From an uncultured Bacteroidales bacterium (lineage in GTDB: Bacteria; Bacteroidota; Bacteroidia; Bacteroidales; UBA932): a stretch of DNA of 62,434 nt. The notes under the pieces are model-generated. The model was not told the DNA's origin and did not search any database. It saw nothing but the letters and a program-made list of their open reading frames with translations. The translations under genes were made by a program, and so were the position numbers. The stretch lies in assembly GCA_944326325.1 (NCBI GenBank), contig CALVDQ010000014.1, forward strand, positions 1 to 62,434. The letters are read 5' to 3'. Position 1 is the stretch's first letter, and each line of letters opens with the position of its first letter. Below are positions 47,937-57,420 of the stretch, one piece after another.

Positions 47937-49019
47937 ATGATGAAATACTCCCGGTCGGCTGTAACTATACTGCCATTGATTTTCCTGCTGGTTTCCTGCG
48001 GAGCGGTATCAGATATTTCGAGGACCGCAGAAGCCTCATACAGCCTGTCTGCTGACGGGCCCCAGCTCAGATACATAGAACAGTATTCCGGAATCGCTGT
48101 CTCGGAAAGGAAAAGGTCCGGTGTCCCTGCGAGCATAACACTTGCGCAAGGCATGCTGGAATCCGGCAACGGGATGTCCGAACTGGCGGTGAAGGCAAAC
48201 AACCATTTCGGTATAAAATGCCACGACTGGAACGGCAGGAGAATGTATTTCGATGACGACAGGAGAGGGGAGTGTTTCCGGAAATACCGGACAGTGGAGG
48301 AATCTTTCAGGGATCATTCCGATTTCCTCAGGTACAGGGACAGATACAAGTTCCTGTTTGATTTCAATGTCACGGACTACGAGTCCTGGGCATACGGACT
48401 GAAAAAAGCAGGCTATGCCACGGATCCGGCGTATCCCAGGAAACTCATCCGTCTTATAGAGGACTACGATCTTGACCGTTTCGACAAGGCTTCCTATGGC
48501 AGGGCAGTTTCAGGAAAACGTACCGGAAAAGCCAAGGCAGCCGTGGATGTGACGGAGGACATCAGGGCAGGAAAGCAGACCAGGGATGCCGGCGGCACCG
48601 TCCCTGCCACTCCTGCGGAACTCGAAACTCCGAGACCCCTTTCGGACAGGCAGGGAAGGACGATGCACCTTTCCCTGACAAGACAGCTTTATTCACAGAA
48701 TGGCGTTCCGTTCGTGTATTCGGTGGAAGGAGAGACATATTCCGACATTGCAAGATACTACAACCTTTTCCAGAGGGAGATCCTGCGGTACAATGACCTT
48801 CCGGAGGACACCGCGCTTATGCCCGGGACCATCGTCTATCTCCAGCCCAAGAAGTCCAGGGCAGCCAGGCAGGTGGACAAGTATGTTGCCGAAGGGGGAG
48901 AGCAGCTGCGTGACATATCGCAGAGGTTTGCCGTCAAGATGAAGAGCCTGATGAAGCTCAACGGGATGGAGGAGTCTCGGGAGCTTCTTGAAGGAGAGAT
49001 GATACTTCTACGCAGATAG
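47937..49019 (+). CDS. Glucosaminidase-domain lipoprotein with LysM repeats
   Basis: A 360-residue peptidoglycan hydrolase. Lipoprotein signal with Cys in FLLVSC (about residue 20). Mannosyl-glycoprotein endo-beta-N-acetylglucosaminidase domain (about 45-185) has SGVPASITLAQGMLESG with the catalytic-type Glu, then NNHFGIKCH and YRTVEESFRDHSDFL. A basic linker follows, and two LysM-like modules (about 258-300, YSVEGETYSDIARYYN; about 315-360, GGEQLRDISQRFAV) bind peptidoglycan. It would cut the glycan strand in the periplasm. The start is placed after the promoter; 47940 is equally possible. mltG overlaps its stop region, so the two wall enzymes are made together. Confidence 0.9.
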   Translation: MMKYSRSAVTILPLIFLLVSCGAVSDISRTAEASYSLSADGPQLRYIEQYSGIAVSERKRSGVPASITLAQGMLESGNGMSELAVKANNHFGIKCHDWNGRRMYFDDDRRGECFRKYRTVEESFRDHSDFLRYRDRYKFLFDFNVTDYESWAYGLKKAGYATDPAYPRKLIRLIEDYDLDRFDKASYGRAVSGKRTGKAKAAVDVTEDIRAGKQTRDAGGTVPATPAELETPRPLSDRQGRTMHLSLTRQLYSQNGVPFVYSVEGETYSDIARYYNLFQREILRYNDLPEDTALMPGTIVYLQPKKSRAARQVDKYVAEGGEQLRDISQRFAVKMKSLMKLNGMEESRELLEGEMILLRR

Positions 49020-49027
49020 TGTTGGTT

Positions 49028-50062
49028 ATGAGAAAGAAACTGATTGTTGGAGCTGCCGTTTTCCTCGGTCTTGCCGTGGCGGCATCGTTTTTTTTCGGCC
49101 TGAGATATTATTTTGACAACAAGGCTCCGAATTTCCGCAGTGAATATACCCTGTATGTATATCCCGGAACGGAAACCGCGGAAGTGGTGGATTCACTTGT
49201 CTGCGGGGCTTCAGCTATCCGCAAGGGCAGTGTTCGCCGCTGTGCCGTATCCGAACTGCCTTCCGGCCCCAGACCAGGGAAGTATGTCATCCGCCCGGAA
49301 TACCCTGCGGTCTATGTGATGCGTATGCTCGCAAACGGATGGCAGACCCCACATAACCTCACTCTTTCCGGGACCATAAGGTCCAAGGGCCGTCTTGCCT
49401 CCATGATCGGCAGGCAGATGATGGCGGATTCGGCTTCCGTGGCTTCCGCCCTTGCCGATACGGCTTTTCTTGCCGCTTATGGCTTCACCCCGGAGAATGT
49501 TTTCGCCCTGTTCCTTCCGGACACATACGAGATGTACTGGACGGCATCCGTTGAGGATATCTTCAACCGCTTCAAGAAGGAATACGATGCCTTCTGGACT
49601 CCGGAGCGTCTGTCCCTTGCAGAAAAACAGGGACTTTCCAGGATGGAAGTTTCGGTCATGGCTTCGATCGTGAGCGGAGAAACCCTTCGGAAGCAGGAGT
49701 ACCCTGTGATTGCCGGGGTGTACCTGAACCGGCTGCATCGGGGGATAAAGCTCCAGGCAGACCCGACAATATGCTTTTGTTTTGGATATACTCTCGACAG
49801 GGTGCTGAAAAAGCATCTGAAGGTGGATTCCCCTTACAATACCTATAAATACAAGGGACTGCCGCCGGCACCTATCAATGTCCCACCCAAGGCCTGCATT
49901 GATGCCGTGCTGAATCCGGACGAGCATGGATATCTCTTTTTCTGCGCGAGTCCGGCCTTTGACGGAACGCACAGATTTGCCGTGACCTACAGCGAACACC
50001 TGAAGAATGCCAGGGAGTTCCAGCGCGCGCTTACCTTGCGTCAGCGAGCTTCCGGGCAATAA
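49028..50062 (+). CDS. mltG: Endolytic peptidoglycan transglycosylase MltG
   Basis: A 344-residue inner-membrane enzyme that cleaves nascent glycan strands and is thought to terminate polymerisation. One N-terminal membrane helix (about 5-25) includes an 8-T run. A LysM-like subdomain is followed by the YceG catalytic domain with FLPDTYEMYWT, VMASIVSGETLRKQEYPVIAGVYLNRL (catalytic Glu in SGET, read in two parts), LQADPTI and YNTYKYKGLPPAPI. ATG at 49028 is used; a GTG at 49019 overlaps the previous stop codon. The final 32 bases overlap the convergent gene that ends at 50031. Confidence 0.95.
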   Translation: MRKKLIVGAAVFLGLAVAASFFFGLRYYFDNKAPNFRSEYTLYVYPGTETAEVVDSLVCGASAIRKGSVRRCAVSELPSGPRPGKYVIRPEYPAVYVMRMLANGWQTPHNLTLSGTIRSKGRLASMIGRQMMADSASVASALADTAFLAAYGFTPENVFALFLPDTYEMYWTASVEDIFNRFKKEYDAFWTPERLSLAEKQGLSRMEVSVMASIVSGETLRKQEYPVIAGVYLNRLHRGIKLQADPTICFCFGYTLDRVLKKHLKVDSPYNTYKYKGLPPAPINVPPKACIDAVLNPDEHGYLFFCASPAFDGTHRFAVTYSEHLKNAREFQRALTLRQRASGQ

Positions 50063-50507
50063 TTCGGGCGGAGCAGGCTACAAGTTCGGGGCAGGGGCGT
50101 CTTCGGTAGTATTCAGAAGTCCGCTCCGACGGGGCCGGGGCTTCTGTCCGGGCGGGTAGTCCGAGCAGCTCCCGGCAGATGATGCTGCCGTTCTCTTTTC
50201 GGAATTCCCCTGCCAGTTCCTGGACCAGGGCGTAGTTGGCCGTCCTTTCGGCCATGTCCTTGGGCCGTATAGCCGGAGAAATGAATCCGGCCGCCATACC
50301 GATGGCTGAGACTGTGCCGCAGACTTCGCGCATCCGGGCCATACCTCCTCCGAATCCGGAGGCTATTGTCGCAATGGTTTTTTCTTCTATTCCGAATATG
50401 TCAGAGAATGCAAGGAGGACAGCCTGGCAGCAGTTGTATCCGTCGAGGAAATTCTGCCTGGCTCTCTGTGCCCTGTCCTCAATGTCGAAATTTTCCGGTA
50501 GTGTCAT
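50031..50507 (-). CDS. C_GCAxxG_C_C family (redox-type) protein
   Basis: A 158-residue protein of the C_GCAxxG_C_C family, small cysteine-rich proteins of anaerobes with proposed redox or metal roles. Visible features are GYNCCQAVLLAF near residue 24, GFGGGMARMREVCGTVSA near 50-67, CRELLG and a C-terminal PCPELVACSARII. Family members often carry a putative membrane helix, but here only moderately hydrophobic helices are seen. It follows relA by 47 bases on the same strand and could be co-transcribed. Its 3' end overlaps mltG by 32 bases on the opposite strand. No reaction is known. Confidence 0.8.
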   Translation of the reverse strand: MTLPENFDIEDRAQRARQNFLDGYNCCQAVLLAFSDIFGIEEKTIATIASGFGGGMARMREVCGTVSAIGMAAGFISPAIRPKDMAERTANYALVQELAGEFRKENGSIICRELLGLPARTEAPAPSERTSEYYRRRPCPELVACSARIIARKLADAR

Positions 50508-50554
50508 TTTTCTGTTCTTGTCTGTCTTTGATTAAACCCGGGGCCTGTCCGTCT

Positions 50555-52726
50555 CTACATACGGTTGACCTTGATGATGTTCTTCTTGACACGTATCTGC
50601 GAGATGACCTTGTCCAGCTCGAGGTTGTTCGGTACCGAGAGCTTGATCTGGATGACATACGTGCCGTTCCTGTCGTTGTCGGAGACATTGAAGTTCCTGA
50701 TGGAGGCCTTGAAGGAATTCACCGTGTCGAAAATCTCGTTTATGACGGAGTCCTCGTGGGCGGCTATGATTTTCAGCGTCACCTGGAAACTTGAGGTCGC
50801 CGGGGTCTCGCTCCACTTTACCTTCTGTATCCGGTACGGGTATCTTTCCATGAGCCTGGCCGCGTTGGCGCATGACATACGGTGTATCTTGATCCCGTCC
50901 TTTATGGACACGAAGCCGAATACATCGTCCCCGTAGACCGGATTGCAGCATTTCGCCATCTTGTAGTCGAGTGACTTCACGTTTCTGGCATCGATCACCA
51001 TTATGTCGTCCGTCGCCCCGGCCTGCTTCCTTGAGGCCGGCACCTGTGACGGTGCCTTTTCTGGCTGCCTTTCAGTCTCATCTGCCGTCCTGGTCTCTTT
51101 CCTGTCGAGGAAATTCTTGATGTCGGCTATGTCCACCGTACCTTCCCCGACCGCAGCGAAAAACGCGTTGACGTTCTTGTATTGCGTCTTCTTCATGAGG
51201 ACGGCAAGGTCCTCGTCGTTCAGCTCCATCTTCCAGTTCTTCAGCCTCCTTTCAAGCAGTTCCTTCCCTTCGGCCGCTTTCTGGAATTCGGCCTCACTGA
51301 GCTTCTGCCGTATCTTTGTCCTGGCCTTGTTCGTGACCACTATGTTCAGCCAGTCCTTGGAAGGCTTCTGGTTCTTGCTGCTCATTATCTCCACGACATC
51401 CCCTGTATGCAGTTTCTCCTTTATGGGCACTGCCTTCCCGTTCACCTTTCCTCCGGTGCATCTTATACCGAGGTTGGAATGGATGTCGAAGGCGAAGTCC
51501 AGGACCGTGGCCCCGGCCGTGAGTTTGCGCAGTTCCCCGGAAGGGGTGAACACGAATATCTCCTTTGAAGGCGGCTCGGGCAGGTCATCCTCTTCGTACC
51601 CCTGGCCGTCCCCGGAGGCGGATGCGGGATGTTCAAGGATATGCCTTACCGAAACCAGCCATTTGTCCAGGGTTTCCTCATGCTTGATACCCTTGTAGGA
51701 CCAGTGCGAGGCAAGTCCGTTTTCCGCTATCTCGTCCATCCTTTTGGTCCTTATCTGTACCTCGAGGTAGACGTTGTCCTTGTTCTTGACGGTGATATGC
51801 AGGGATTCGTAGCCGTTGGGCTTAGGGTTGGAAAGCCAGTCCCTCAGCCTGTTCGTGTCGGATTCGTATTCTTCGGTGACACGGGAGAACACCTTCCAGC
51901 ACAGGGCATGCTCCTTTTCCCGGTCCGGTTCGCAGTCGATTATGAACCGGATGGCGAAAACGTCATAGACCCCTTCGAACGGGACTTTCTGCTTCTGCAT
52001 CTTCCTCCATATCGAATAGGCCGTTTTCGTCCTCATCTTCAGCTTGTACTTTATCCCTTCTTCCGAGAGCTTGTTCTTGAGGGGTTCGATGAACTGTGTC
52101 ATCAGTTTCTGCCTGTCCTTTTCAGTGCTACGGAGCTTGTTGGTGATGGCCCTGTACTGTTCGGGCTCGGCATATCTGAAGTAGATGTCCTCCAGTTCGC
52201 TTTTCATGTTGTACAGTCCGAGCTGATGGGCGAGCGGTATGTAAAGCATGAGTGTCTCGAGCACCTTCCTTTCGCGTGATGCCTTTGGGAAGATGTCGAG
52301 CGAACGCATGACCTCGAGCCTGTCCGCAAGCTTGAGGACGGTGACACGGGGGTCTTTCGAGTAGGAGACTATCAGTTTCTTGTAGTTTTCCGCCTCCAGC
52401 CTGGTATCTTTCGGCTTGATGGTGGATATCTTGTTGAGCCCGTCCACGAGCGTGCGGACGTCTTTCCCGAAATCCTTCATCTCCAGGACGCCGTTATCCT
52501 GGAAGAACCTTCCTGCTTCGTGCAGGAATACGGCAGCGATACACTCTGCCGGCAGTCCTATTTCGTCCGCCGCGATTTTCGCTACGTTTACCGGATGTTC
52601 CAGGAACGGTTTCCCGTTGCCTCTGGTCTGTCCTTCGAGTGACTTTTCGGCAATCCCGTATGCTTCCCTTATAAGTTCCCGTCCTTTTCCGTCATATCCC
52701 GGGAACAGTTCATCTATCCTGTCCAT
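50555..52726 (-). CDS. relA: RelA/SpoT family (p)ppGpp synthetase with degraded hydrolase motif
   Basis: A 723-residue stringent-response enzyme. Domains in order: HD hydrolase-like (about 20-180), synthetase (about 220-350), TGS (about 390-455), helical and Zn-finger/CC (about 540-640) and ACT (about 650-720). The hydrolase site is degraded: the HDxxED motif reads FLHEAGRFF and the later H of RLHNM is E in DRLEVM. The HP motif (LEHPVNVA) and ADR are kept. Synthetase motifs VYDVFAIRFI, NPKPNGYESLH and EVQIRT are present. It therefore probably makes but does not degrade (p)ppGpp. Similar substitutions occur in the Bacteroidetes family as I recall it. TAGCTTTG at 52777-52770 may be its promoter. 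Confidence 0.92.
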   Translation of the reverse strand: MDRIDELFPGYDGKGRELIREAYGIAEKSLEGQTRGNGKPFLEHPVNVAKIAADEIGLPAECIAAVFLHEAGRFFQDNGVLEMKDFGKDVRTLVDGLNKISTIKPKDTRLEAENYKKLIVSYSKDPRVTVLKLADRLEVMRSLDIFPKASRERKVLETLMLYIPLAHQLGLYNMKSELEDIYFRYAEPEQYRAITNKLRSTEKDRQKLMTQFIEPLKNKLSEEGIKYKLKMRTKTAYSIWRKMQKQKVPFEGVYDVFAIRFIIDCEPDREKEHALCWKVFSRVTEEYESDTNRLRDWLSNPKPNGYESLHITVKNKDNVYLEVQIRTKRMDEIAENGLASHWSYKGIKHEETLDKWLVSVRHILEHPASASGDGQGYEEDDLPEPPSKEIFVFTPSGELRKLTAGATVLDFAFDIHSNLGIRCTGGKVNGKAVPIKEKLHTGDVVEIMSSKNQKPSKDWLNIVVTNKARTKIRQKLSEAEFQKAAEGKELLERRLKNWKMELNDEDLAVLMKKTQYKNVNAFFAAVGEGTVDIADIKNFLDRKETRTADETERQPEKAPSQVPASRKQAGATDDIMVIDARNVKSLDYKMAKCCNPVYGDDVFGFVSIKDGIKIHRMSCANAARLMERYPYRIQKVKWSETPATSSFQVTLKIIAAHEDSVINEIFDTVNSFKASIRNFNVSDNDRNGTYVIQIKLSVPNNLELDKVISQIRVKKNIIKVNRM

Positions 52727-52856
52727 AGGCCTGTATATTGAACCGACATGAAATTGATCACCCGGACAGCAAAGCTATCCTTTCCAAAATTCCGAAAAAA
52801 TTTTCTTTTACGGAAAAGTTTTCAATAAAATTTCATTCATGTCCTTCCGGGACGGA

Positions 52857-55034
52857 TCATGAACCGGACCAGACTTTCAGATACTCCTGCAGCGCCCACA
52901 TCTCATCCCTGAACTTCGCTGCCGCAGGGAAATCAAGTTCGGCTGCAGCCTTCTGCATATTCTTCTTTGCAGTCTCCACAGCCTTCTGCACCTGCTCCCG
53001 CGTCATGGACCGTATCACAGGATCCTGGAGTACGGCGGCCAGGTCAGCCCTGATGTAGCCGTCGGCATAGGCCGAATTCGACTCACGTCTGGAATCATGT
53101 CCGAGGCCGACGGAAACGGAACCTGTCCCCAAATCTGTAGGGTCTGGGATATATCTCGGTTCTTCGTATGAATTGGCTGCGCTTACCTTGCCGGAAACCG
53201 TATTTGCCAGCCGAGGGTTATGCCTTTTCTGCTCCTGACCGTTCCCGTCGATCAGCACGTTTTTCTTTATGCCGACCTGGGTTGGAGTGATGCCATGCTT
53301 CTTGTTGTATTCCATCTGCTTGCTGCGACGCCTGTCGGTCTCGTAGATGGTTTCCTGCATTGATCCCGTGATGGTGTCGGCGTACATTATCACGAGGCCG
53401 TTGACATTCCTTGCAGCCCTTCCGGCAGTCTGCGTCAGGGACCTTCCCGAGCGCAGGAACCCTTCCTTGTCAGCGTCCAGTATGGCGACAAGGGAGACTG
53501 TAGGTATGTCCAGTCCTTCCCTGAGCAGGTTTACTCCCACGAGCACATCGAAAAGCCCGTTCTTGAAGTCCTCTATAATCTCAACCCTTTCCATTGTGTC
53601 CACATCGGAGTGGATGTACCGGCATCTTACCCCCATTTTTGTGAAATATTTCTCGAGTTCTTCGGCCATCCTTTTCGTGAGCGTGGTGACAAGCACCCTT
53701 TCATCCTTTTCTGCACGGACCCTGATCTCTTCAAGAAGGTCATCTACCTGGTTTTCTGTCGGACGTACCTGGATAGGCGGATCCAGAAGACCGGTAGGAC
53801 GGACTACCTGTTCTACAACGAGACCCCCGCATTTCTGCAGTTCGTAGTCTCCCGGAGTGGCGCTTACGTAGACTGTCTGTCCCGTGATGGCTTCGAACTC
53901 GTCGAACTTCAGCGGCCTGTTGTCCGCTGCGGCCGGCAGTCGGAATCCGTATTCGACAAGTACGCTCTTTCTCGAATGGTCCCCTCCGTACATCGCCCTT
54001 ATCTGCGGGAGGGTCACATGGCTTTCGTCAATGAAGGTTATGAAATCCTTCGGAAAATAGTCTATGAGGCAGAACGGCCTCATCCCTTCCTTCCTGCCGT
54101 CGAAATATCTCGAATAGTTCTCTATCCCGGGGCAGTATCCCATTTCCTTTATCATCTCGAGGTCATATTCTACCCTCTGCTTCAGTCTTTTGGCTTCCAG
54201 TGCCTTGCCCACGCTCCCGAAATACTCGCACTGTTTCACCAGGTCGTCCTGTATCTCGCTTATGGCCTTGATGCTCCTTTCCCTGGTGGTGACGAAGTTG
54301 TTGGCCGGATATATGGCCACTTCGTCCAGCGTATCCAGAAATGCCCCGCTTACAGGGTCTATCACGGAAATATTGTCCACCTCATCGCCGAAAAATTCAA
54401 TCCTGACCGCATTGTCCCCGTTTCCCAGGCATATATCCACAGTATCGCCCCTTACCCTGAAGGACCCTCTCTTGAACTCCGCTTCCGTCCTCGAGTACAA
54501 TGCGTCCACCAGCTGGTACAGGAACCTCGTCATGCTCCTTGTCTCTCCCTTTTTCACAAATACCGTCTGCGAATGGAAGTCTTCAGGATTTCCAATACCG
54601 TAAAGACATGATACACTGGAAATCACTATCACATCTCTGCGCCCTGAAAGCAGCGACGACGCCGCGCTGAGCCTCAGCTTCTCAATTTCGTCATTTATGC
54701 TCAGGTCCTTCTCTATATACGTGTCCGTCGTCGGTATATATGCCTCCGGCTGATAATAATCATAATACGACACGAAATATTCCACTGCATTGTTCGGGAA
54801 AAATGACTTGAACTCTCCATACAGTTGTGCGGCAAGTGTCTTGTTATGGCTCAATATCAACGCCGGCCTCTGCAGCCTCTCTATGACATTCGCCATAGTG
54901 AACGTCTTTCCGGATCCCGTCACTCCAAGTAATGTTACAGCATCTATTCCGCTTTCGAGGGCTGAGCAGATGCCTTTGATGGCTTCGGGCTGGTCGCCGG
55001 AGGGTTGGTAGTCGGATACTATTTTAAATTTCAT
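52857..55034 (-). CDS. uvrB: UvrABC excision nuclease subunit B
   Basis: A 725-residue nucleotide-excision repair helicase-like protein that verifies damage delivered by UvrA and then recruits UvrC. Walker [11 protein letters not shown] near residue 40, the beta-hairpin [12 protein letters not shown] near 93, the DEAD-like [26 protein letters not shown] [10 protein letters not shown] and QTAGRAARN are all present. A C-terminal UVR motif (about 680-715, [17 protein letters not shown]) contacts UvrC. The ATG at 55034 is chosen because an upstream open frame lacks homology and crosses the promoter. Length is normal. Confidence 0.97.
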   Translation of the reverse strand: MKFKIVSDYQPSGDQPEAIKGICSALESGIDAVTLLGVTGSGKTFTMANVIERLQRPALILSHNKTLAAQLYGEFKSFFPNNAVEYFVSYYDYYQPEAYIPTTDTYIEKDLSINDEIEKLRLSAASSLLSGRRDVIVISSVSCLYGIGNPEDFHSQTVFVKKGETRSMTRFLYQLVDALYSRTEAEFKRGSFRVRGDTVDICLGNGDNAVRIEFFGDEVDNISVIDPVSGAFLDTLDEVAIYPANNFVTTRERSIKAISEIQDDLVKQCEYFGSVGKALEAKRLKQRVEYDLEMIKEMGYCPGIENYSRYFDGRKEGMRPFCLIDYFPKDFITFIDESHVTLPQIRAMYGGDHSRKSVLVEYGFRLPAAADNRPLKFDEFEAITGQTVYVSATPGDYELQKCGGLVVEQVVRPTGLLDPPIQVRPTENQVDDLLEEIRVRAEKDERVLVTTLTKRMAEELEKYFTKMGVRCRYIHSDVDTMERVEIIEDFKNGLFDVLVGVNLLREGLDIPTVSLVAILDADKEGFLRSGRSLTQTAGRAARNVNGLVIMYADTITGSMQETIYETDRRRSKQMEYNKKHGITPTQVGIKKNVLIDGNGQEQKRHNPRLANTVSGKVSAANSYEEPRYIPDPTDLGTGSVSVGLGHDSRRESNSAYADGYIRADLAAVLQDPVIRSMTREQVQKAVETAKKNMQKAAAELDFPAAAKFRDEMWALQEYLKVWSGS

Positions 55035-55106
55035 AATGATCGTTTTGTGATAACGGGCAATCTGCTGCGTTGCAGGCGGGATGGAACAATCCCTTATGCA
55101 AAGATA

Positions 55107-55138
55107 CAAAGATATGAAGAAGCGGGGTACTGAACAAA
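55107..55138 (-). promoter_or_regulatory. Promoter of uvrB
   Basis: Minus strand TTTG at 55138-55135, a 20-base spacer, then TATCTTTG at 55114-55107. A second TATCTTTG follows immediately at 55106-55099, a tandem duplicate of the -7 box. The leader is about 60 bases. Confidence 0.6.
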
Positions 55139-55205
55139 TTTATCGGGGGAATCCTGCCGGAGATACTGCTGTGATGCTACGCAGAGACGCAACAAGATAA
55201 GGGAA

Positions 55206-55220
55206 ACGGGAGGAGCCCGT
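55206..55220 (-). terminator. Weak terminator-like hairpin after metallophosphoesterase gene
   Basis: On the minus strand ACGGG-CTCCT-CCCGT directly follows the stop codon and is followed by TTCCCTT. The stem is short and the T run poor. Confidence 0.3.
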
Positions 55221-55221
55221 A

Positions 55222-56322
55222 CTACAGCTCCACGGTTCGCGTCTCACCCCACCTTATGCCGGTCCGGGAGGAACTGTTCCACAGACACTCGCGGGCTGTG
55301 AGCAGGTGTTTTTCCGGGTCGATGCTTACTACGATGAACGACAGCAGGGTCTCGTCCAGGGAAGAATATTCTCCTTTCATAGGGGAGTCGACACGGAAGA
55401 CCGGCAGGGCGATGCTTTCACCGGGTCCGTGCCATACATAGAATTCGTTGTAGTTCTTGTCCCCGTGGAAATAAGCTTTTATTTCCGGATTGGAACGGAT
55501 GAAATCCTCCAGCACACGCCAGTTCTCCACAGGCTCCATGCCGACAGACTTTACCGTACAGGTGTCTGCAAGCAGGTTCTCGAACCTGTCGCGGCTGTTT
55601 ATCCCGTGGTTTCCGCACGGATTCGTGAAATGCTTGGCGTCAGCCTCGGGAGGGTCATGGGTGAAGATTATCGAGACAATTCCACTGTCTCCGGCCGTTT
55701 CCTTCCGGAACCATTCCCGCATCGGGGCGTCGGGCCACATGCCTATGAACACGAAACGGATACTGTCCCGGACGAATGAATAGCGGGTCTGGTGCCTGAC
55801 ATAGTCGAATGTCGAGGGGGAAACGTCCCCGGCCTTGCCGTCTGGAGCAAGATTGTATATGCCTGCGGCACTTGCCGCGTCACGCTCCGGCGAGAGCCTT
55901 TCCGGGTATCCGACGGCGTTGGATATGTCGTGGTTCCCCGGGACAAGATACAGGGGGACATTGAGTCCGCACGAGTCCCAGTCCTGCAGGAAACTGGACC
56001 AGGATACCGAAGCGCTCTGCACCCCGTCCTCCATCCTGTTCGCAATATCCCCGGTGCAGACCACGAAGTCCGGCATCCCGAAAATCTCACCTGCCCCGGC
56101 ACCTCCGTCTTCCGGCAGGGATGTGGTGCAGAGCATCCTGAATGTCCTGAACATCTCCCTGCAAACCGAGTCACTGGGGACTTCCTTGCCCCGGAACTCC
56201 CTTTCAAGACCGTAATGCAGGTCGGAGCAGTAGATGAAATTCAGGATTTTCCCGTCTTCCGCCCACGAAAGGCAGAAGCACGGGAAAACCCATATTATAA
56301 GCAGGAGAACCCTTTTCACCAC
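55222..56322 (-). CDS. Secreted calcineurin-like metallophosphoesterase
   Basis: A 366-residue phosphoesterase with a signal peptide (1-21, ending SWA). The metal-binding motifs run in order: YCSDLHYG (D-x-H), CTGDIANR, VPGNHDIS, and IIFTHDPPE; the last site appears as YFHGDKNYNEF where GHxH is usual, so substrate range may differ. It would hydrolyse phosphate esters in the periplasm or outside. Its first 7 bases overlap the end of the lamin-tail gene, so the two are translated in series. With the upstream porin it suggests phosphate scavenging. Confidence 0.85.
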   Translation of the reverse strand: MVKRVLLLIIWVFPCFCLSWAEDGKILNFIYCSDLHYGLEREFRGKEVPSDSVCREMFRTFRMLCTTSLPEDGGAGAGEIFGMPDFVVCTGDIANRMEDGVQSASVSWSSFLQDWDSCGLNVPLYLVPGNHDISNAVGYPERLSPERDAASAAGIYNLAPDGKAGDVSPSTFDYVRHQTRYSFVRDSIRFVFIGMWPDAPMREWFRKETAGDSGIVSIIFTHDPPEADAKHFTNPCGNHGINSRDRFENLLADTCTVKSVGMEPVENWRVLEDFIRSNPEIKAYFHGDKNYNEFYVWHGPGESIALPVFRVDSPMKGEYSSLDETLLSFIVVSIDPEKHLLTARECLWNSSSRTGIRWGETRTVEL

Positions 56323-57338
56323 TCTATCTTGACATTGTCAGCCTTCTGCGCCCCGGCGTTGGTCTGGCCTTCCGTGGCGGACATTATGTACCAGTCACCG
56401 GTTCCGTCGGTCTCACGGGCAAAGGAGCCTTTGTCCTTGCTGTCGTATTTCCCGTCATCCTCGCCCCAGACCTCGGTGCCGTCTGACTTGAGGTTCTTGA
56501 ACACGTCAAGGCTTTCCTTTCCAGGAGTGAAAAGCTCAATCTTTACGGACTTGTCTGCCGAAAGTCCGAAGTCGAAGATATATTCGGCGTCACTGTTGTC
56601 GGATTTAGACGACCATATCGTCAGGTACCCGTACCCTGCTATGCTTGTGTTGTCTCCGAAGGTGAAGATTGATTCGTCCGAAGAATTTACACCGTCCTCA
56701 TCGTCCTTCACGAAGTATACTCCCGCAAGGTTGATGTCATCGTCCGAAGTATTGTAGAGTTCGATGAACTTGTCGTTCCCGTTTATCTCGTTGAGCCTGA
56801 GCCCGCTGTAGTCTTCTCCTTCCGGTACGTCCGGTTCGTCTGGATCAGGGAGTCCGTCAGCCTCGCCGCTGTTGCTCCTGCCCTTGGTGCCGCCTTCGGT
56901 AATTTCCCAGGAGGAGCCGCCGTCTTCAGTCCTGGCGTATGTATAGTAGTCATCCATCTCCGGCACCGTCACTGCATCTATCTGCCTGTAGGCTTCGTCG
57001 AGAAGAGTGATGGAATCCCCGCTGCCGGAAATCCCGAATTCGTATGTCCCTTCCTCGAGGACATAGAAGCTTTCCGCCTCTATGGTGGCCCCTTCCGGGA
57101 ATATGTATTCCTCGTCAGTACCCTTGTCGTCCTGGAGATGGTATCCGGCAAGGCTGACTGAAGTCCCGTTGGAGTTGTACAGTTCTATCCATTCCACTCC
57201 TCCGGAGCATACTTCGTTGATGAACACACCTGTTACGTCCGATGTCTCCATGCCGGGCTCCTGGTCGTCCTTGCAGCCCGTGAATACCGATGTACCTGCA
57301 ATCATGGCGGTTATCGCCAAAATTTTTCCACTTTTCAT
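56316..57338 (-). CDS. Lamin-tail-domain lipoprotein
   Basis: A 340-residue lipoprotein (Cys in VFTGC, about residue 22) with two lamin-tail (LTD) domains. The first (about 35-155) reads GVFINEVCSGGVEWIELYN, LAGYHLQDD. The second (about 180-320) reads LRLNEINGNDKFIELYNTS, LAGVYFVKDD. Each domain ends in a segment with GRSNSG or GQTNAG. A Pro/Asp/Glu linker joins them. Bacterial LTD proteins are surface proteins often linked to extracellular nucleases or phosphatases, which fits the phosphoesterase gene that overlaps its end. Its own ligand is unknown. The gene is 82 bases after the porin gene. Confidence 0.85.
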   Translation of the reverse strand: MKSGKILAITAMIAGTSVFTGCKDDQEPGMETSDVTGVFINEVCSGGVEWIELYNSNGTSVSLAGYHLQDDKGTDEEYIFPEGATIEAESFYVLEEGTYEFGISGSGDSITLLDEAYRQIDAVTVPEMDDYYTYARTEDGGSSWEITEGGTKGRSNSGEADGLPDPDEPDVPEGEDYSGLRLNEINGNDKFIELYNTSDDDINLAGVYFVKDDEDGVNSSDESIFTFGDNTSIAGYGYLTIWSSKSDNSDAEYIFDFGLSADKSVKIELFTPGKESLDVFKNLKSDGTEVWGEDDGKYDSKDKGSFARETDGTGDWYIMSATEGQTNAGAQKADNVKIEW

Positions 57339-57420
57339 ATTGTTGTCCGATTATTATAAATAATAGTTTGTGCCACTGTGTTTCCCCTTTTGCCGGAAGT
57401 CCAGGGAATATCTCCCTGTA

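Noticed and set aside
53610..54611. 333-codon open frame on the plus strand
   Set aside because: It is a shadow of uvrB with no signal, domain or promoter of its own.
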